A stretch of DNA of 64,000 nucleotides, taken from contig NC_013169.1 in assembly GCF_000023925.1 (NCBI RefSeq), forward strand, positions 2,232,001 through 2,296,000, written 5' to 3'. Positions 9,061-17,835 of this stretch are shown piece after piece. Positions within the stretch are counted from its first letter, which is position 1; each line of letters opens with the position of its first letter. The notes under the pieces were generated by a model. It was not told the DNA's origin. It saw only the letters and a program-made list of their open reading frames with translations, and did no database searches. The position numbers and the translations under genes are program-made. This stretch comes from Kytococcus sedentarius DSM 20547 (GTDB lineage: Bacteria > Actinomycetota > Actinomycetes > Actinomycetales > Dermatophilaceae).

Positions 9061-9117
9061 CGGACCTCCCCAGCGTGTGCTCAGGAAACTCCCAGCCCCA
9101 CTCAGCACAGTGGAGCC

Positions 9118-9834
9118 ATGGACACCAGCGCTGACGCCACCCTCCTCGTGGTCGAGGACGAGCCCAACATCCGCGAGCTGCTGGCCACGAGCCTGCGCTT
9201 CGCCGGGTTCGAGGTGCACACCGCGGCGCAGGGGAGCACCGCCCTGCAGCTCGCGGCCGAGGTCGAGCCCGACCTGTTGGTGCTGGACGTGATGCTGCCG
9301 GACATGGACGGCTTCACCATCACCCGCCGCCTGCGCGAGCGCGACCAGCACATGCCGGTGCTCTTCCTCACCGCCCGGGACTCGGTGGACGACAAGGTCA
9401 AGGGGCTGACCGTCGGCGGCGACGACTACGTCACCAAACCGTTCAGCCTGGAGGAGGTGGTGGCCCGCATCCGCGCCATCCTGCGGCGCAGCCACGCCGA
9501 GGACCAGGCCGACGAGGACCGCGTGCTGACCTTCGAGGACCTCACCCTCAACGAGGACACCTACGAGGTCTCCCGCGCCGGACGCGTCATCGAGGTCTCC
9601 CCCACCGAGTTCAACCTGCTGCGCTACCTGATGCAGAACCCCCACCGGGTGCTCTCGAAGGCGCAGATCCTGGACCACGTCTGGGACTACGACTTCCGCG
9701 GGGAGATGGGCATCGTCGAGAGCTACATCTCCTACCTGCGCCGCAAGATCGACACCGAGGGACTGCCTCCCCTGATCCACACCAAGCGGGGGGTGGGCTA
9801 CGTCCTGCGCCTGCCGCCGGAGTCGGTCGCGTGA
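9118..9834 (+). CDS. OmpR/PhoB-type response regulator (MprA/TrcR-like)
   Basis: 238 residues. The receiver domain has acidic pocket residues (VVEDEPN), phospho-acceptor Asp57 in VLDVMLPDMDG, the Thr/Ala pair in FLTARD and Lys in YVTKPF. A winged-helix DNA-binding domain follows (LTLNEDTYEV, SPTEFNLLRYLM, VWDYDF, YLRRKID, TKRGVGYVLR). Its stop overlaps the kinase start as GTGA. The order regulator, kinase, HtrA protease matches actinobacterial envelope-stress loci such as MprAB-PepD, so a role in surface stress is inferred. A CACAGT hexamer lies 6 nt before the ATG, compatible with leaderless transcription. Confidence 0.9.
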   Translation: MDTSADATLLVVEDEPNIRELLATSLRFAGFEVHTAAQGSTALQLAAEVEPDLLVLDVMLPDMDGFTITRRLRERDQHMPVLFLTARDSVDDKVKGLTVGGDDYVTKPFSLEEVVARIRAILRRSHAEDQADEDRVLTFEDLTLNEDTYEVSRAGRVIEVSPTEFNLLRYLMQNPHRVLSKAQILDHVWDYDFRGEMGIVESYISYLRRKIDTEGLPPLIHTKRGVGYVLRLPPESVA

Positions 9835-11348
9835 ACCCGGTGGCGGCGGGGGCCACCGCGACGGGCCGGGTCGCCCGCCACTGGGCGGCCCCCCGCCACT
9901 GGCCCCTGCGGGTGCGCCTGCTGGCCGTCGTGATGGTGCTGCTGGTCGGCGCCCTGAGCGCGACCGCGATCGCGCTGGCCATCCTGATGCAGCAGTTCCT
10001 GGTGCGCCAGGTCGATGAGCAGCTCGAGCGCGCCGCAGCCCCCGTGGCCCAGTCGGCCTTCGACAGCTTCACCCGCACCGGGTCCACCGGCTTCCGCCCG
10101 CCGAACAACTACTGGATCCAGTTCATGCCGGTCAACGGCACCCAGCCGCTGACCGTGGCCGACGCCCAGTCCGCCGGCAGCATCCCCCGCATCGGGTACC
10201 TGGACCCGGACGACCCCCGCGTGCGTTCCGGGGAGCCGTTCACCGTCACCGACGGCAACGGCGACCGCTGGCGGGTGGTGACCGGGGTGGACGTGAACGA
10301 GGTGGCCACCTACGCCGTCGCCCGCCCGCTGCGGGACATCGACGAGGCCGTGCAGAACCTGCAGATTCTGGCCTTCTCGGTGGGGCTGGTGGCCCTGGCC
10401 GCGGGGGTCCTGCTGGGGTGGCCGCTGATGAACCGGGCGTTTCGTCCGCTGACGCAGATCGAGGACACCGCCGCCGGCATTGCCGAGGGCAACCTCTCCA
10501 GCCGCGTCCCCCACCCCGGCACGCGCGACGAGGTCGGCTCGCTGGCCAGCTCGTTGAACCTGATGCTGGCGCACGTGGAGCGCTCCCTCGCAGTGCGCGA
10601 TGCCTCCGAGCAGCAGATGCGCCGCTTCATCGCCGACGCCTCCCACGAGCTGCGCACGCCGATGGCGGCGATCCGCGGCTACGCAGAGCTGTACCGCTCC
10701 GGTGCCATCACCGGGGCCGAGGACACGGCGGCGGCCATGCGCCGCATCGAGGACGAGGCCACCCGCATGGGCGTGCTCGTGGAGGACCTCATGACCCTCG
10801 CCCGGCTCGATGCGGGGCAGCGCCACGCGTTCTCCCCCCCCACGAGCGCGGCCGACGCCGTCCCCGAGCCCACCGAGGTGGACCTGACCGTGCTGGCCAG
10901 CGACGCGGTGGCGGACACCCGCGCCTGGGCCCCCGAACGCACCCTGCGCCTGCAGGGCCTGGCCGGGCAGCCGCTCGAGGCCGCCCTGACCAGCGGGCAG
11001 GAGGCCTCCCTGCGGCAGGTGGTGACCAACCTCGTGGCCAACGCGGTGCGCCACACCCCCGATAGCCCCATCGAGGTGCAGGTGGGGCGCGACCGGGACG
11101 AGGTGGTGCTGCGCGTGGTGGACCACGGGCCGGGGGTCGCTCCGCAGGACCGCACGCGGGTGTTCGAGCGCTTCTACCGCTCCGACCCGTCTCGGCAGCG
11201 CGGCGAGGGCGGTGGCTCCGGGCTGGGGCTCGCCATCGTGGCCACCACGGTGGCCCAGCACCGGGGCACCGTCTCGGCGCTGGAGACGCCCGGTGGTGGG
11301 GCCACCTTCGAGGTCCGCCTGCCCGCCCACGAGGAGGAGCCGGCGTGA
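9831..11348 (+). CDS. Membrane sensor histidine kinase
   Basis: 505 residues from GTG at 9831, coupled to the response regulator. TM1 is near residues 29-53, an extracytoplasmic sensor of about 120 residues follows, TM2 is near 177-198, then a HAMP linker (PLTQIEDTAAGIAEGNLSSR). The HisKA box is ASHELRTPMAAIRGYAEL with phospho-acceptor His272. The ATPase domain shows N box NLVANAVRHT, G1 DHGPGVA, F box FERFYR and G2 GGGSGLGLAIV. All key residues are present. The ligand is unknown; the HtrA protease 80 bp downstream suggests it senses misfolded envelope proteins (inference). Confidence 0.9.
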   Translation: MNPVAAGATATGRVARHWAAPRHWPLRVRLLAVVMVLLVGALSATAIALAILMQQFLVRQVDEQLERAAAPVAQSAFDSFTRTGSTGFRPPNNYWIQFMPVNGTQPLTVADAQSAGSIPRIGYLDPDDPRVRSGEPFTVTDGNGDRWRVVTGVDVNEVATYAVARPLRDIDEAVQNLQILAFSVGLVALAAGVLLGWPLMNRAFRPLTQIEDTAAGIAEGNLSSRVPHPGTRDEVGSLASSLNLMLAHVERSLAVRDASEQQMRRFIADASHELRTPMAAIRGYAELYRSGAITGAEDTAAAMRRIEDEATRMGVLVEDLMTLARLDAGQRHAFSPPTSAADAVPEPTEVDLTVLASDAVADTRAWAPERTLRLQGLAGQPLEAALTSGQEASLRQVVTNLVANAVRHTPDSPIEVQVGRDRDEVVLRVVDHGPGVAPQDRTRVFERFYRSDPSRQRGEGGGSGLGLAIVATTVAQHRGTVSALETPGGGATFEVRLPAHEEEPA

Positions 11349-11427
11349 TTCACAGAGAAATCCCAGCGTCGGTGCAGCGCGACCCAAGCCTCGCGTGGTC
11401 CACTGCTCGGTGTCGGAAGGAGCAACG

Positions 11428-12681
11428 ATGACCCAGCACGGGCAGGACGAGCCGTACGGCCAGGGTGACCAGTACCCGCCCTACAGCTCGTCGAGGCAGT
11501 ACGAGGACGCCCCGCAGCGTTCGCGTGGCTGGTGGCAGGTGCCCACCGCCGCGGTGCTGTCGGCTGCCCTGGCCACCGCCGGTACCTGGACGCTGGCGGA
11601 GAACGGAGTCATCGGTTCCGGGGGCAGCACCTCCCCCTCGGAGAGCCAGGTGGCGCAGGGCGAGCCCGCCAGCGACCGCCAGGACGGCGCCGGTGAGTCC
11701 GACGGCTCCGGTGACGGCGCCGAGTCGGGCGACGGCGCGAAGGCCGCCCCCGTGGCGACCGCCGACGGTGTCGACTGGTCCGGGGTGGCCGAGCAGGTCT
11801 CCCCCAGCGTGGTCGCCATCTCGGTGGCCAGTGCCACGGCGGGTGGGTCGGGCTCCGGCGTGATCCTCGACGAGCAGGGCCACGTGGTCACCAACGACCA
11901 CGTCGTCAGCGGCGCTCAGGACATCCGGGTGACCATCGGCGACAACCGGGCGTACGACGCCACCGTCGTGGGCACCGACCCTGAGACGGACCTCGCGGTC
12001 CTGAAGATCGACCAGGCGCCCGAGGACCTGCAGCCGATCACGGTCGGGGACGACAAGGAGCTCAACGTCGGCGACCCTGTGATGGCTGTGGGTAACCCGC
12101 TGGGCCTCTCGGGCACCGTGACCACCGGCATCGTCAGCGCGCTGGACCGCCCGGTCCGGGCCGGTGACGCCGAGACCCAGGTGGTGACGAACGCGGTGCA
12201 GACCTCCGCGGCGATCAACCCGGGAAACTCCGGCGGCGCGCTGGTGAACTCCGCCGGCGAGCTGGTGGGCATCAACTCCAGCATCGCCACCCTGGGCTCC
12301 AACGGCCAGGAGGGCGGCAACATCGGCATCGGGTTCGCCATCACGGCCACCCAGATGAAGAACGTCACCAGCGAGCTCATCGAGACCGGCAAGGCCACCC
12401 ACGCGCAGCTGGGCGTCCGGGTCACCGACGCCACGGTGCAGGTCGACGGCGCCCACGTGAACGGCGCCGGCATCGCGTCGGTGGAGCCGAACACCGCCGC
12501 GGCCGAGGCCGGGCTCGAGGAGGGCGACGTGGTGGTGGCCATCGACGGTGAGTCGGTGGACAGCATGTGGGCCCTCATCGCCCAGATGCACGAACGAGCC
12601 GTCGGCGAGACCGCCACCGTCACGGTGGTGCGCGACGGCGAGCGCCAGGACGTGGAGGTGACCGCCGGCGCCAAGGAATGA
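11428..12681 (+). CDS. Membrane-anchored HtrA/DegP-like serine protease with PDZ domain
   Basis: 417 residues; ATG at 11428 follows GGAAGGAG. A cytoplasmic Gln/Tyr/Asp-rich tail leads into one TM helix (VPTAAVLSAALATAGTW), then a Ser/Gly/Asp linker. The trypsin-like domain has His158 (VVTNDHVV), Asp188 (ETDLAVLKI) and Ser268 (NPGNSGGALV), a complete triad. A C-terminal PDZ domain follows (GAGIASVEPNTAAAEAGLEEGDVVVAIDG). It degrades or refolds damaged exported proteins. It is probably co-transcribed with, or controlled by, the two-component pair just upstream, as in MprAB-PepD. A 13-bp terminator hairpin follows. Confidence 0.92.
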   Translation: MTQHGQDEPYGQGDQYPPYSSSRQYEDAPQRSRGWWQVPTAAVLSAALATAGTWTLAENGVIGSGGSTSPSESQVAQGEPASDRQDGAGESDGSGDGAESGDGAKAAPVATADGVDWSGVAEQVSPSVVAISVASATAGGSGSGVILDEQGHVVTNDHVVSGAQDIRVTIGDNRAYDATVVGTDPETDLAVLKIDQAPEDLQPITVGDDKELNVGDPVMAVGNPLGLSGTVTTGIVSALDRPVRAGDAETQVVTNAVQTSAAINPGNSGGALVNSAGELVGINSSIATLGSNGQEGGNIGIGFAITATQMKNVTSELIETGKATHAQLGVRVTDATVQVDGAHVNGAGIASVEPNTAAAEAGLEEGDVVVAIDGESVDSMWALIAQMHERAVGETATVTVVRDGERQDVEVTAGAKE

Positions 12682-12783
12682 CCAAGGACTCCCGTGCCGG
12701 CCGCCGTGCGACCGGACGGTACGGGTGGGGACGAGAAGGTCCCCGCCGGGTCGAGCCCTCTCCCCTGGGAGCTCCCCGGAAGG

Positions 12784-12826
12784 ACCGCCCGGGCCGTGGG
12801 TGTGTGTGACCACCGGCCCGGGCGGT
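12784..12826 (+). terminator. Terminator after HtrA gene
   Basis: A perfect 13-bp stem (12784-12796 ACCGCCCGGGCCG with 12814-12826) has a 17-nt GT-rich loop and is followed by TTCGC. It closes the regulator-kinase-protease unit. Confidence 0.8.
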
Positions 12827-12860
12827 TCGCTGCCCGCACCCGTGACGCAGACTGTGCCCT

Positions 12861-13577
12861 GTGACCAGCCCTGCAACCCCCGCCACGGAACGCACCCCGC
12901 GCCGCTCCCGCCGCACGGAGCTGGCCACCCTCGGGCCCCTCGCCCAGCTGCGCGCCGGGCGCCTCCCGCTGCGCCTGACCTGGCTGTTGGTGGGGCTGGC
13001 GCTCTACGGCGCCTCGATGGCGATGGTGCTGCGCGCCACCCTGGGGCAGATCCCGTGGGACGTCTTCCACGTGGGCCTGGGCACGCACCTGCCGCTGAGC
13101 TTCGGGCTCACCGTGGTGCTGGTCGGTGTCCTGTTGCTGCTGCTGTGGATCCCGCTGCGCCAGCCACCGGGCCTCGGCACCCTGGGCAACGCGCTCCTCA
13201 TCGGACCGGCCGCCGACCTGACGCTGGCGTTGCTCCCGACGCCGGAGGACTGGGCGCCCCGCATCGGCCTGATGGTGGCCGGCATCGCGCTGAACGGGGT
13301 CGCGAGCGCCATGTACATCGGTGCGCAGCTGGGCCCCGGGCCGCGTGACGGGTTGATGACCGGCCTGGCGCACACCACTGGGTGGTCCCTGCGCGTGGTG
13401 CGCACCGGCCTGGAGGTGACCGTGATCGTGGCCGGCGTGCTCCTGGGCGGCACCCTCGGAGTGGCGACGATCCTCTACGCGCTGGCGATCGGCCCGCTGA
13501 CGCAAGCCTTCCTGCCCTACCTCACGGTGCGCTTGGCCGACGGCACCGAACGACCTCCGGCTGCCCCCACGGCCTGA
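12861..13577 (+). CDS. YczE/YyaS/YitT-family integral membrane protein
   Basis: 238 residues from GTG at 12861; CAGACT 7 nt before the start suggests a leaderless transcript. After a basic N-terminal tail there are about five TM helices. The family signature is visible: ATLGQIPWDVFHVGLG in the first loop, GTLGNALLIGPAADL, then GAQLGPGPRDGLMTGLAHTTGWSLRVVRTGLEV and a GGTLGVATILYALAIGPLTQ C-terminus. Function is not established for this family. In B. subtilis YczE affects surfactin production, but no such genes are nearby. It is convergent with ehuA. Confidence 0.8.
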   Translation: MTSPATPATERTPRRSRRTELATLGPLAQLRAGRLPLRLTWLLVGLALYGASMAMVLRATLGQIPWDVFHVGLGTHLPLSFGLTVVLVGVLLLLLWIPLRQPPGLGTLGNALLIGPAADLTLALLPTPEDWAPRIGLMVAGIALNGVASAMYIGAQLGPGPRDGLMTGLAHTTGWSLRVVRTGLEVTVIVAGVLLGGTLGVATILYALAIGPLTQAFLPYLTVRLADGTERPPAAPTA

Positions 13578-13645
13578 GTGCCGCGTCGGGCCCCGGGCCC
13601 CGGGAAGCCGCGCCGAGCCACGACGTGGGTCCCCGGGCGCGGCCC

Positions 13646-14470
13646 TCAGAGGATGCTGGAGAGGAAGGCGCGGGTGCGCTCGTGCTCCGGCTGGTTGAAG
13701 ATCCGCGCGGGCTCACCCTCCTCGACCACCCGGCCGCCGTCGAACATCATCACGCGCTGGGAGACGTCCTGGGCGAAGTTCATCTCGTGGGTGACGATCA
13801 ACATCGAGATGTCGGTCTCGGCCGCGATGTCGCGCAGCACGCCCAGCACCTCCCCCACGAGCTCCGGGTCCAGGGCCGAGGTGACCTCGTCGAGCAGCAG
13901 GATCTCGGGGTCCATCGCGAGCGCCCGGGCGATCGCCACGCGCTGCTGCTGACCGCCGGACAACTGGGTGGGGTGGGCCTTCTCCCGCCCGGCCAGGCCC
14001 ACCTTGGCGAGCAGCTCGGCGCCCCGGTCGTCGGCCGTGGACCGGCTCTGGCCCAGCACCCGGACGGGCGCCTCCGTGATGTTCTCCAGCACGGTCATGT
14101 TGGGGAACAGGTTGAACTGCTGGAAGACCATGCCGATCCGCTTGCGCAGCTCACCGACCTGCTTGCGCTTGCGCGGCACCCGCTTGTCGCCCCGGATCTC
14201 GTGGGTCAGTGGCTGACCGTCGACGTAGATGAACCCGCCGGTGAGCTCCTCCAGGGTCATGACCAGCCGCAGGATGGTGGTCTTGCCCGACCCGCTCGGG
14301 CCGATCAGGGTGACCCGCTCGCCACGCTCTACGGAGAAGTTGAGGTCCTGCAGCACGGTCGTGTCCCCGAACTTCTTGACCACGTCGTCGAAGACGATGC
14401 GGGGTGGCTCGCTGGCGGCGGCCAGGTCCGCGGCGAGCTCGCGGTGGGCCGGGGTGATCTCAGTACTCAA
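13646..14470 (-). CDS. ehuA: Ectoine/hydroxyectoine ABC importer, ATP-binding protein
   Basis: 274 residues. Polar amino-acid-uptake type ATPase: Walker A GPSGSGKTT, Q-loop FQQFNLFPNMTVLENI, signature LSGGQQQR, Walker B ILLLDEVTSALD and switch His in VTHEMNFA. A 15-residue insertion after the first helix (RGDKRVPRKRKQV) is typical of EhuA-type proteins. Its start overlaps ehuD by 11 bp. It is the last gene of ehuBCDA and powers uptake of compatible solutes for osmoprotection or carbon use. No ectoine catabolic genes are visible in the window. Confidence 0.85.
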   Translation of the reverse strand: MSTEITPAHRELAADLAAASEPPRIVFDDVVKKFGDTTVLQDLNFSVERGERVTLIGPSGSGKTTILRLVMTLEELTGGFIYVDGQPLTHEIRGDKRVPRKRKQVGELRKRIGMVFQQFNLFPNMTVLENITEAPVRVLGQSRSTADDRGAELLAKVGLAGREKAHPTQLSGGQQQRVAIARALAMDPEILLLDEVTSALDPELVGEVLGVLRDIAAETDISMLIVTHEMNFAQDVSQRVMMFDGGRVVEEGEPARIFNQPEHERTRAFLSSIL

Positions 14471-15107
14471 GTTTCTTCTCCAGGTATCGCATCAGCAGGA
14501 AGGTGGGATAGCTGGCCACCAGGAAGATGGCGCCGGCGATGGTCAGGGCCTCGGTGTAGGTGAAGTTCTGCGCCCCCACCCGTTGGGCGGCGGTCACCAT
14601 CTCCGGCACACCGATGACGATGAGGAAGGGCGTGTCCTTGAACATCGCGATGGCCCACCCACCCAGTGACGGCAGGGTGTTGCGCAGCGCCTGCGGGATG
14701 ATCAGGTCCGTCCAGGTGCGACGGGCCGGCAGGGAGAGTGCGGTGGCCGCCTCCCACTGGCCCCGGGGGACCGACTCGATGCCCGCCCGGTAGGACTCCG
14801 CCATGTAGGTGGAGTAGTGGATGCCCATGACCACGATGCCCACGACCATGCCCGAGAGCTGGTTGAACGTGAAGTACACGAACAACAGCTGCAGCGGCAG
14901 GGGCGTCATGCGCACCACGTCCAGCGCCCACCCGAGGGGCTTGCCGACCACGGCGGGCAGCTCCCGCAGGGAGACCGCCCACACCAGCCCGAGCACGGCG
15001 GCCACCAGGGATCCGATCACCGTCACCACCAGGGTGACCTTGACGAAGGCCTCCAGCATCACCGGCAGGGCCTCGAGGGCGACCTCGTTGTCCCAGAGCT
15101 CGTTCAT
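14460..15107 (-). CDS. ehuD: Ectoine/hydroxyectoine ABC importer, permease
   Basis: 215 residues, a His/Glu/Gln-type permease with about five TM helices. The EAA loop reads GIESVPRGQWEAATALSLPARRTWTDLIIPQALRNTLPSL. The start overlaps ehuC by ATGA. The C-terminus has several helices and ends in a basic stretch (YLEKKLEY). It forms the membrane channel with EhuC. The substrate is inferred from the whole operon rather than from this subunit alone. Confidence 0.85.
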   Translation of the reverse strand: MNELWDNEVALEALPVMLEAFVKVTLVVTVIGSLVAAVLGLVWAVSLRELPAVVGKPLGWALDVVRMTPLPLQLLFVYFTFNQLSGMVVGIVVMGIHYSTYMAESYRAGIESVPRGQWEAATALSLPARRTWTDLIIPQALRNTLPSLGGWAIAMFKDTPFLIVIGVPEMVTAAQRVGAQNFTYTEALTIAGAIFLVASYPTFLLMRYLEKKLEY

Positions 15108-15841
15108 GCGTTCACCCCCTGCATGGCGGCCCCGGCGCCGGGTGCCTCGACGTCCTCAGTCCTCCGCGGCGCCCGCTTGCCCCGTCCCAGCTTGCGATGG
15201 GCTCGTACCTCCAGCCAGCGCAGGAAGGCCGAGAAGGCCAGTGCGATCGCCAGGTAGAGCACCGCAGCCACCCCGAAGGCCTCGTAGGTGGACATGGTGC
15301 GGCGGGCGCGGTCGGCCACCTCGGTGATGTCCGTCAGCAGGATCAGGCTCGCCAGGGCGGTGCCCTTGACCAGCATCACCGCGAGGTTGTTGAGACCCGG
15401 CAGCATCAGTGCCCAGGCCTGCGGCCAGATGACCCTGCGGAGCGCGGTCGGGTAGGACATGGACAGGGCGGTGGTGGTCTCCCACTGCCCCTTGGGGACG
15501 GCCTTCAACGACCCGCGCACCACCTCGGCGCCGTAGGCCCCGTAGTTCAGCCCGAAGGCGAGGATGCCGGTGCCGAGCGACCCGATGTCGTAGCCGGTCA
15601 CGGTGGGGATCACGTAGAAGATGAAGAACAGCTGCACCACCAAGGAGGTGCCGCGGAAGAACTCGATGATGACGCGGGCCGGGCCGGTCAGCCACGCGGT
15701 GCCGGTGCTGGCGGCGATGCCGAGCACGACGGCGACCACGAAACCGACCAACGCTCCGCCGACGGACAGCTGGACGGTCACCCAGAAGCCGTCGACGAAG
15801 CGTGGCCAGGCCGTGGCGAGGTTGTCGAGGAACTCGCTCAC
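15104..15841 (-). CDS. ehuC: Ectoine/hydroxyectoine ABC importer, permease
   Basis: 245 residues. Amino-acid type permease with motifs FFRGTSLVVQLFFIFYVIP and the EAA loop GSLKAVPKGQWETTTALSMSYPTALRRVIWPQA. It starts 9 bp after ehuB, so the two are certainly in one transcript. A C-terminal basic tail of about 35 residues follows the last TM helix. It pairs with EhuD in the membrane. Confidence 0.85.
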   Translation of the reverse strand: MSEFLDNLATAWPRFVDGFWVTVQLSVGGALVGFVVAVVLGIAASTGTAWLTGPARVIIEFFRGTSLVVQLFFIFYVIPTVTGYDIGSLGTGILAFGLNYGAYGAEVVRGSLKAVPKGQWETTTALSMSYPTALRRVIWPQAWALMLPGLNNLAVMLVKGTALASLILLTDITEVADRARRTMSTYEAFGVAAVLYLAIALAFSAFLRWLEVRAHRKLGRGKRAPRRTEDVEAPGAGAAMQGVNA

Positions 15842-15850
15842 GGTGGCGGG

Positions 15851-16834
15851 TCAGCTCTCGTCGGAGCCCGAGTCCTCGGACTCGGGGCTCTCCTCGGAGC
15901 CGGAGTCACCGGACTCGGAACCCTCCTCACCGGAACCCTCCGCCTCCGGCAGCTCGCCGTTGCACAGCTGCTCGGTGGTGATGTCGCCCTGCGGACGCTC
16001 GGCGTCGGTGAAGCCGAACTCGCCCACGGTGTCCACGAAGGCCTGCTCCTCGCCGACGATGGAGGCGAGCTCCTCGTTGTAGGCCTTCAGCAGCTCGGTG
16101 TCGTCCTTGCGGAAGACGGTGGACCCGGCACCGACCTGCTCCACCCCATCGACCACGGCGGTGAACGGCTCGGTCACCTCGACCCCGGCGTCGGGGTTGT
16201 TCTCCGCCATCGCGCGCAGCGAGATGCCGGTCAGCGCGAACACGTCGGCACGCTGGTTGGCCACGGCGTCCATGCCGTCGGGCATGTCGGAGACCACCTG
16301 GGTGTCGATGCCCATGTCCTCGGCGTACCCCTGCTCAATGGCGCCGTTGGTGACCGCCAGCGTGAGACCGGCGTCGGCGACGTCCTGCAGGGTGGACAGG
16401 CCCTCCGGGTTGCCCTCGGGCACCATCAGGGCGGTGGTGTACATGATCGTCGGGTCGGCGAAGGCAGCCTTCTCGCAGCGCTCGGGCAGGATGGACATGC
16501 CGGCGCTGATCGCGTCGAACTCACCCTTGGCGAGGCCCGGGATGAGTGCCTCCCAGGCCACCTGCTTGCCCTCGACGTTCTCGATGCCGAGCTCGTTGAA
16601 GACCTTCTTGTCGATGGCCACGGTGGCCCCGGTGAGCTCCCCGTCGTCGTTCTGGAAGGAGTAGGGCTCCTCACCGGCGTAACCGATGGTGATGGTGCCC
16701 TCCTCCTTCAGCTTCTCGAGGGTGTTTGCCCCGTCCTCACCCCCGCCGGAGTTGTCCTCATCGCCCCCGCACGCCGCCATTCCCAGGCTGGCAGCGGCGA
16801 GTGCGGCGATCAGTGTGCGGCGTCGCGTCGTCAT
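15851..16834 (-). CDS. ehuB: Ectoine/hydroxyectoine-binding lipoprotein with acidic C-terminal tail
   Basis: 327 residues; ATG at 16834 has AAGGAGG 7 nt upstream. A lipoprotein signal (LAAASLGMAACGG) puts the acylated Cys near residue 21. The binding core (KLKEEGTITIGYAGEEPYSF, TGATVAIDKKVF, WEALIPGLAKGEFDAISAGMSILPERCEKAAF) is the EhuB pattern of periplasmic-binding-fold proteins for polar solutes. After the fold ends at ITTEQLCNGELP, about 35 residues of Glu/Ser/Gly repeats follow, which is unusual for this family. The 291-bp region upstream (16835-17125) has a weak TTGAGA/CATAAC pair with only 15 nt spacing and no other clear element. Confidence 0.85.
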   Translation of the reverse strand: MTTRRRTLIAALAAASLGMAACGGDEDNSGGGEDGANTLEKLKEEGTITIGYAGEEPYSFQNDDGELTGATVAIDKKVFNELGIENVEGKQVAWEALIPGLAKGEFDAISAGMSILPERCEKAAFADPTIMYTTALMVPEGNPEGLSTLQDVADAGLTLAVTNGAIEQGYAEDMGIDTQVVSDMPDGMDAVANQRADVFALTGISLRAMAENNPDAGVEVTEPFTAVVDGVEQVGAGSTVFRKDDTELLKAYNEELASIVGEEQAFVDTVGEFGFTDAERPQGDITTEQLCNGELPEAEGSGEEGSESGDSGSEESPESEDSGSDES

Positions 16835-17125
16835 GATGTTCCTCCTTGCGATGGCGAGCGCTGGCTGCGCCCGAGTGGTCTGCCATGCCACGTTATGGAC
16901 GGGCCGGTGGGTTCTCAACCAGTCCATCCGCCGCGACAGGCCGCCCCACGGCGCCTCCGAGCGCGCTCCGTGACCGCCCACCGGAATCCGGCCTGGGCGC
17001 ACGGTGGTGCGCTTTCCCGGGCCACGCGAAACGGCCCCCAAGCACCCCGGAGCAGGACGGGAAAAGAGCGACCGATGGGTGACAGATCGTTACCCCATCG
17101 CAACGTGCTGCGGCAGAATGGCCGG

Positions 17126-17812
17126 GTGAGCACTCCGTGGACGTACGACGTCCTGCTGGCCCGCTGGCGCCACACCCTCACCGTCCTGTGCACGCCCCGG
17201 GACGAGGGCCAGACACTGTCGGGTGGGCAGGACCTGCTGGCCCGATGGGGTGAGCCGCACCGCGGGTACCACGACCTGCAGCACCTGCGCGAGACCTTGG
17301 CGGCCCTCGAAGAACTCGTGGCCGCCGAGGAGGGTGGCGCCGACGGGGCCGACGCCCACACCGTGGCGCTGGGCGAGCTGGCCCTGTGGTTCCACGACGC
17401 GGTGTACGACCCGCGGGCCCGCGGCACCCGGAACGAGCGGGACTCCGCGCAGCTCGCCCGGGAGGTGCTGACGAGCCTCGGCGCGGCCACGTCCGTGGCC
17501 GACGAGGTGGCCCGGCTGGTGCTGCTGACGGCCGACCACCGGGTGGAGGACCCCACCGACACCGCCGGACGGCTGGTCAGCGACGCCGACCTGTGGATCC
17601 TGGCGGCGCCGCCGGGGCGGTACGCGAGCTACACCGCATCGGTCCGGCAGGAGTACCGGCACGTCCCCGGGGTGCTGTTCCGACGGGGGCGACGCACGGT
17701 GCTGGAGGGCCTGCTCACCACCGGGACGCCCTACGTGACCGACCACGCCCGGGACGTGTGGGGACCGCGGGCCCTGGCCAACATGCAGGCGGAGATCCTG
17801 CAACTGAGCTGA
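17126..17812 (+). CDS. HD-domain metal-dependent phosphohydrolase-like protein
   Basis: 228 residues from GTG at 17126, preceded at 6 nt by CAGAAT (leaderless pattern). An in-frame ATG at 17075 would add 17 residues. The sequence RGYHDLQHLRETLAALEEL and ALWFHDAVYDPRARGTRNERDSAQLARE is the pattern of predicted HD-superfamily hydrolases, with the His and HD pair acting as metal ligands; later SDADLWIL supplies the last Asp. The substrate is unknown. It is divergent from the ehu operon and shows no operon partner. Confidence 0.75.
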   Translation: MSTPWTYDVLLARWRHTLTVLCTPRDEGQTLSGGQDLLARWGEPHRGYHDLQHLRETLAALEELVAAEEGGADGADAHTVALGELALWFHDAVYDPRARGTRNERDSAQLAREVLTSLGAATSVADEVARLVLLTADHRVEDPTDTAGRLVSDADLWILAAPPGRYASYTASVRQEYRHVPGVLFRRGRRTVLEGLLTTGTPYVTDHARDVWGPRALANMQAEILQLS

Positions 17813-17835
17813 CACAGGAAGGCGCACCAGCACCC

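Noticed and set aside
13578-13645. Terminator between the YczE-like gene and ehuA
   Set aside because: Only an 8-bp stem with a loop over 20 nt (GCCGCGCC/GGCGCGGC); too weak compared with the other hairpins.
16892-16918. Promoter TTGAGA/CATAAC before ehuB
   Set aside because: Spacer is only 15 nt and the -10 is poor; not enough to call.
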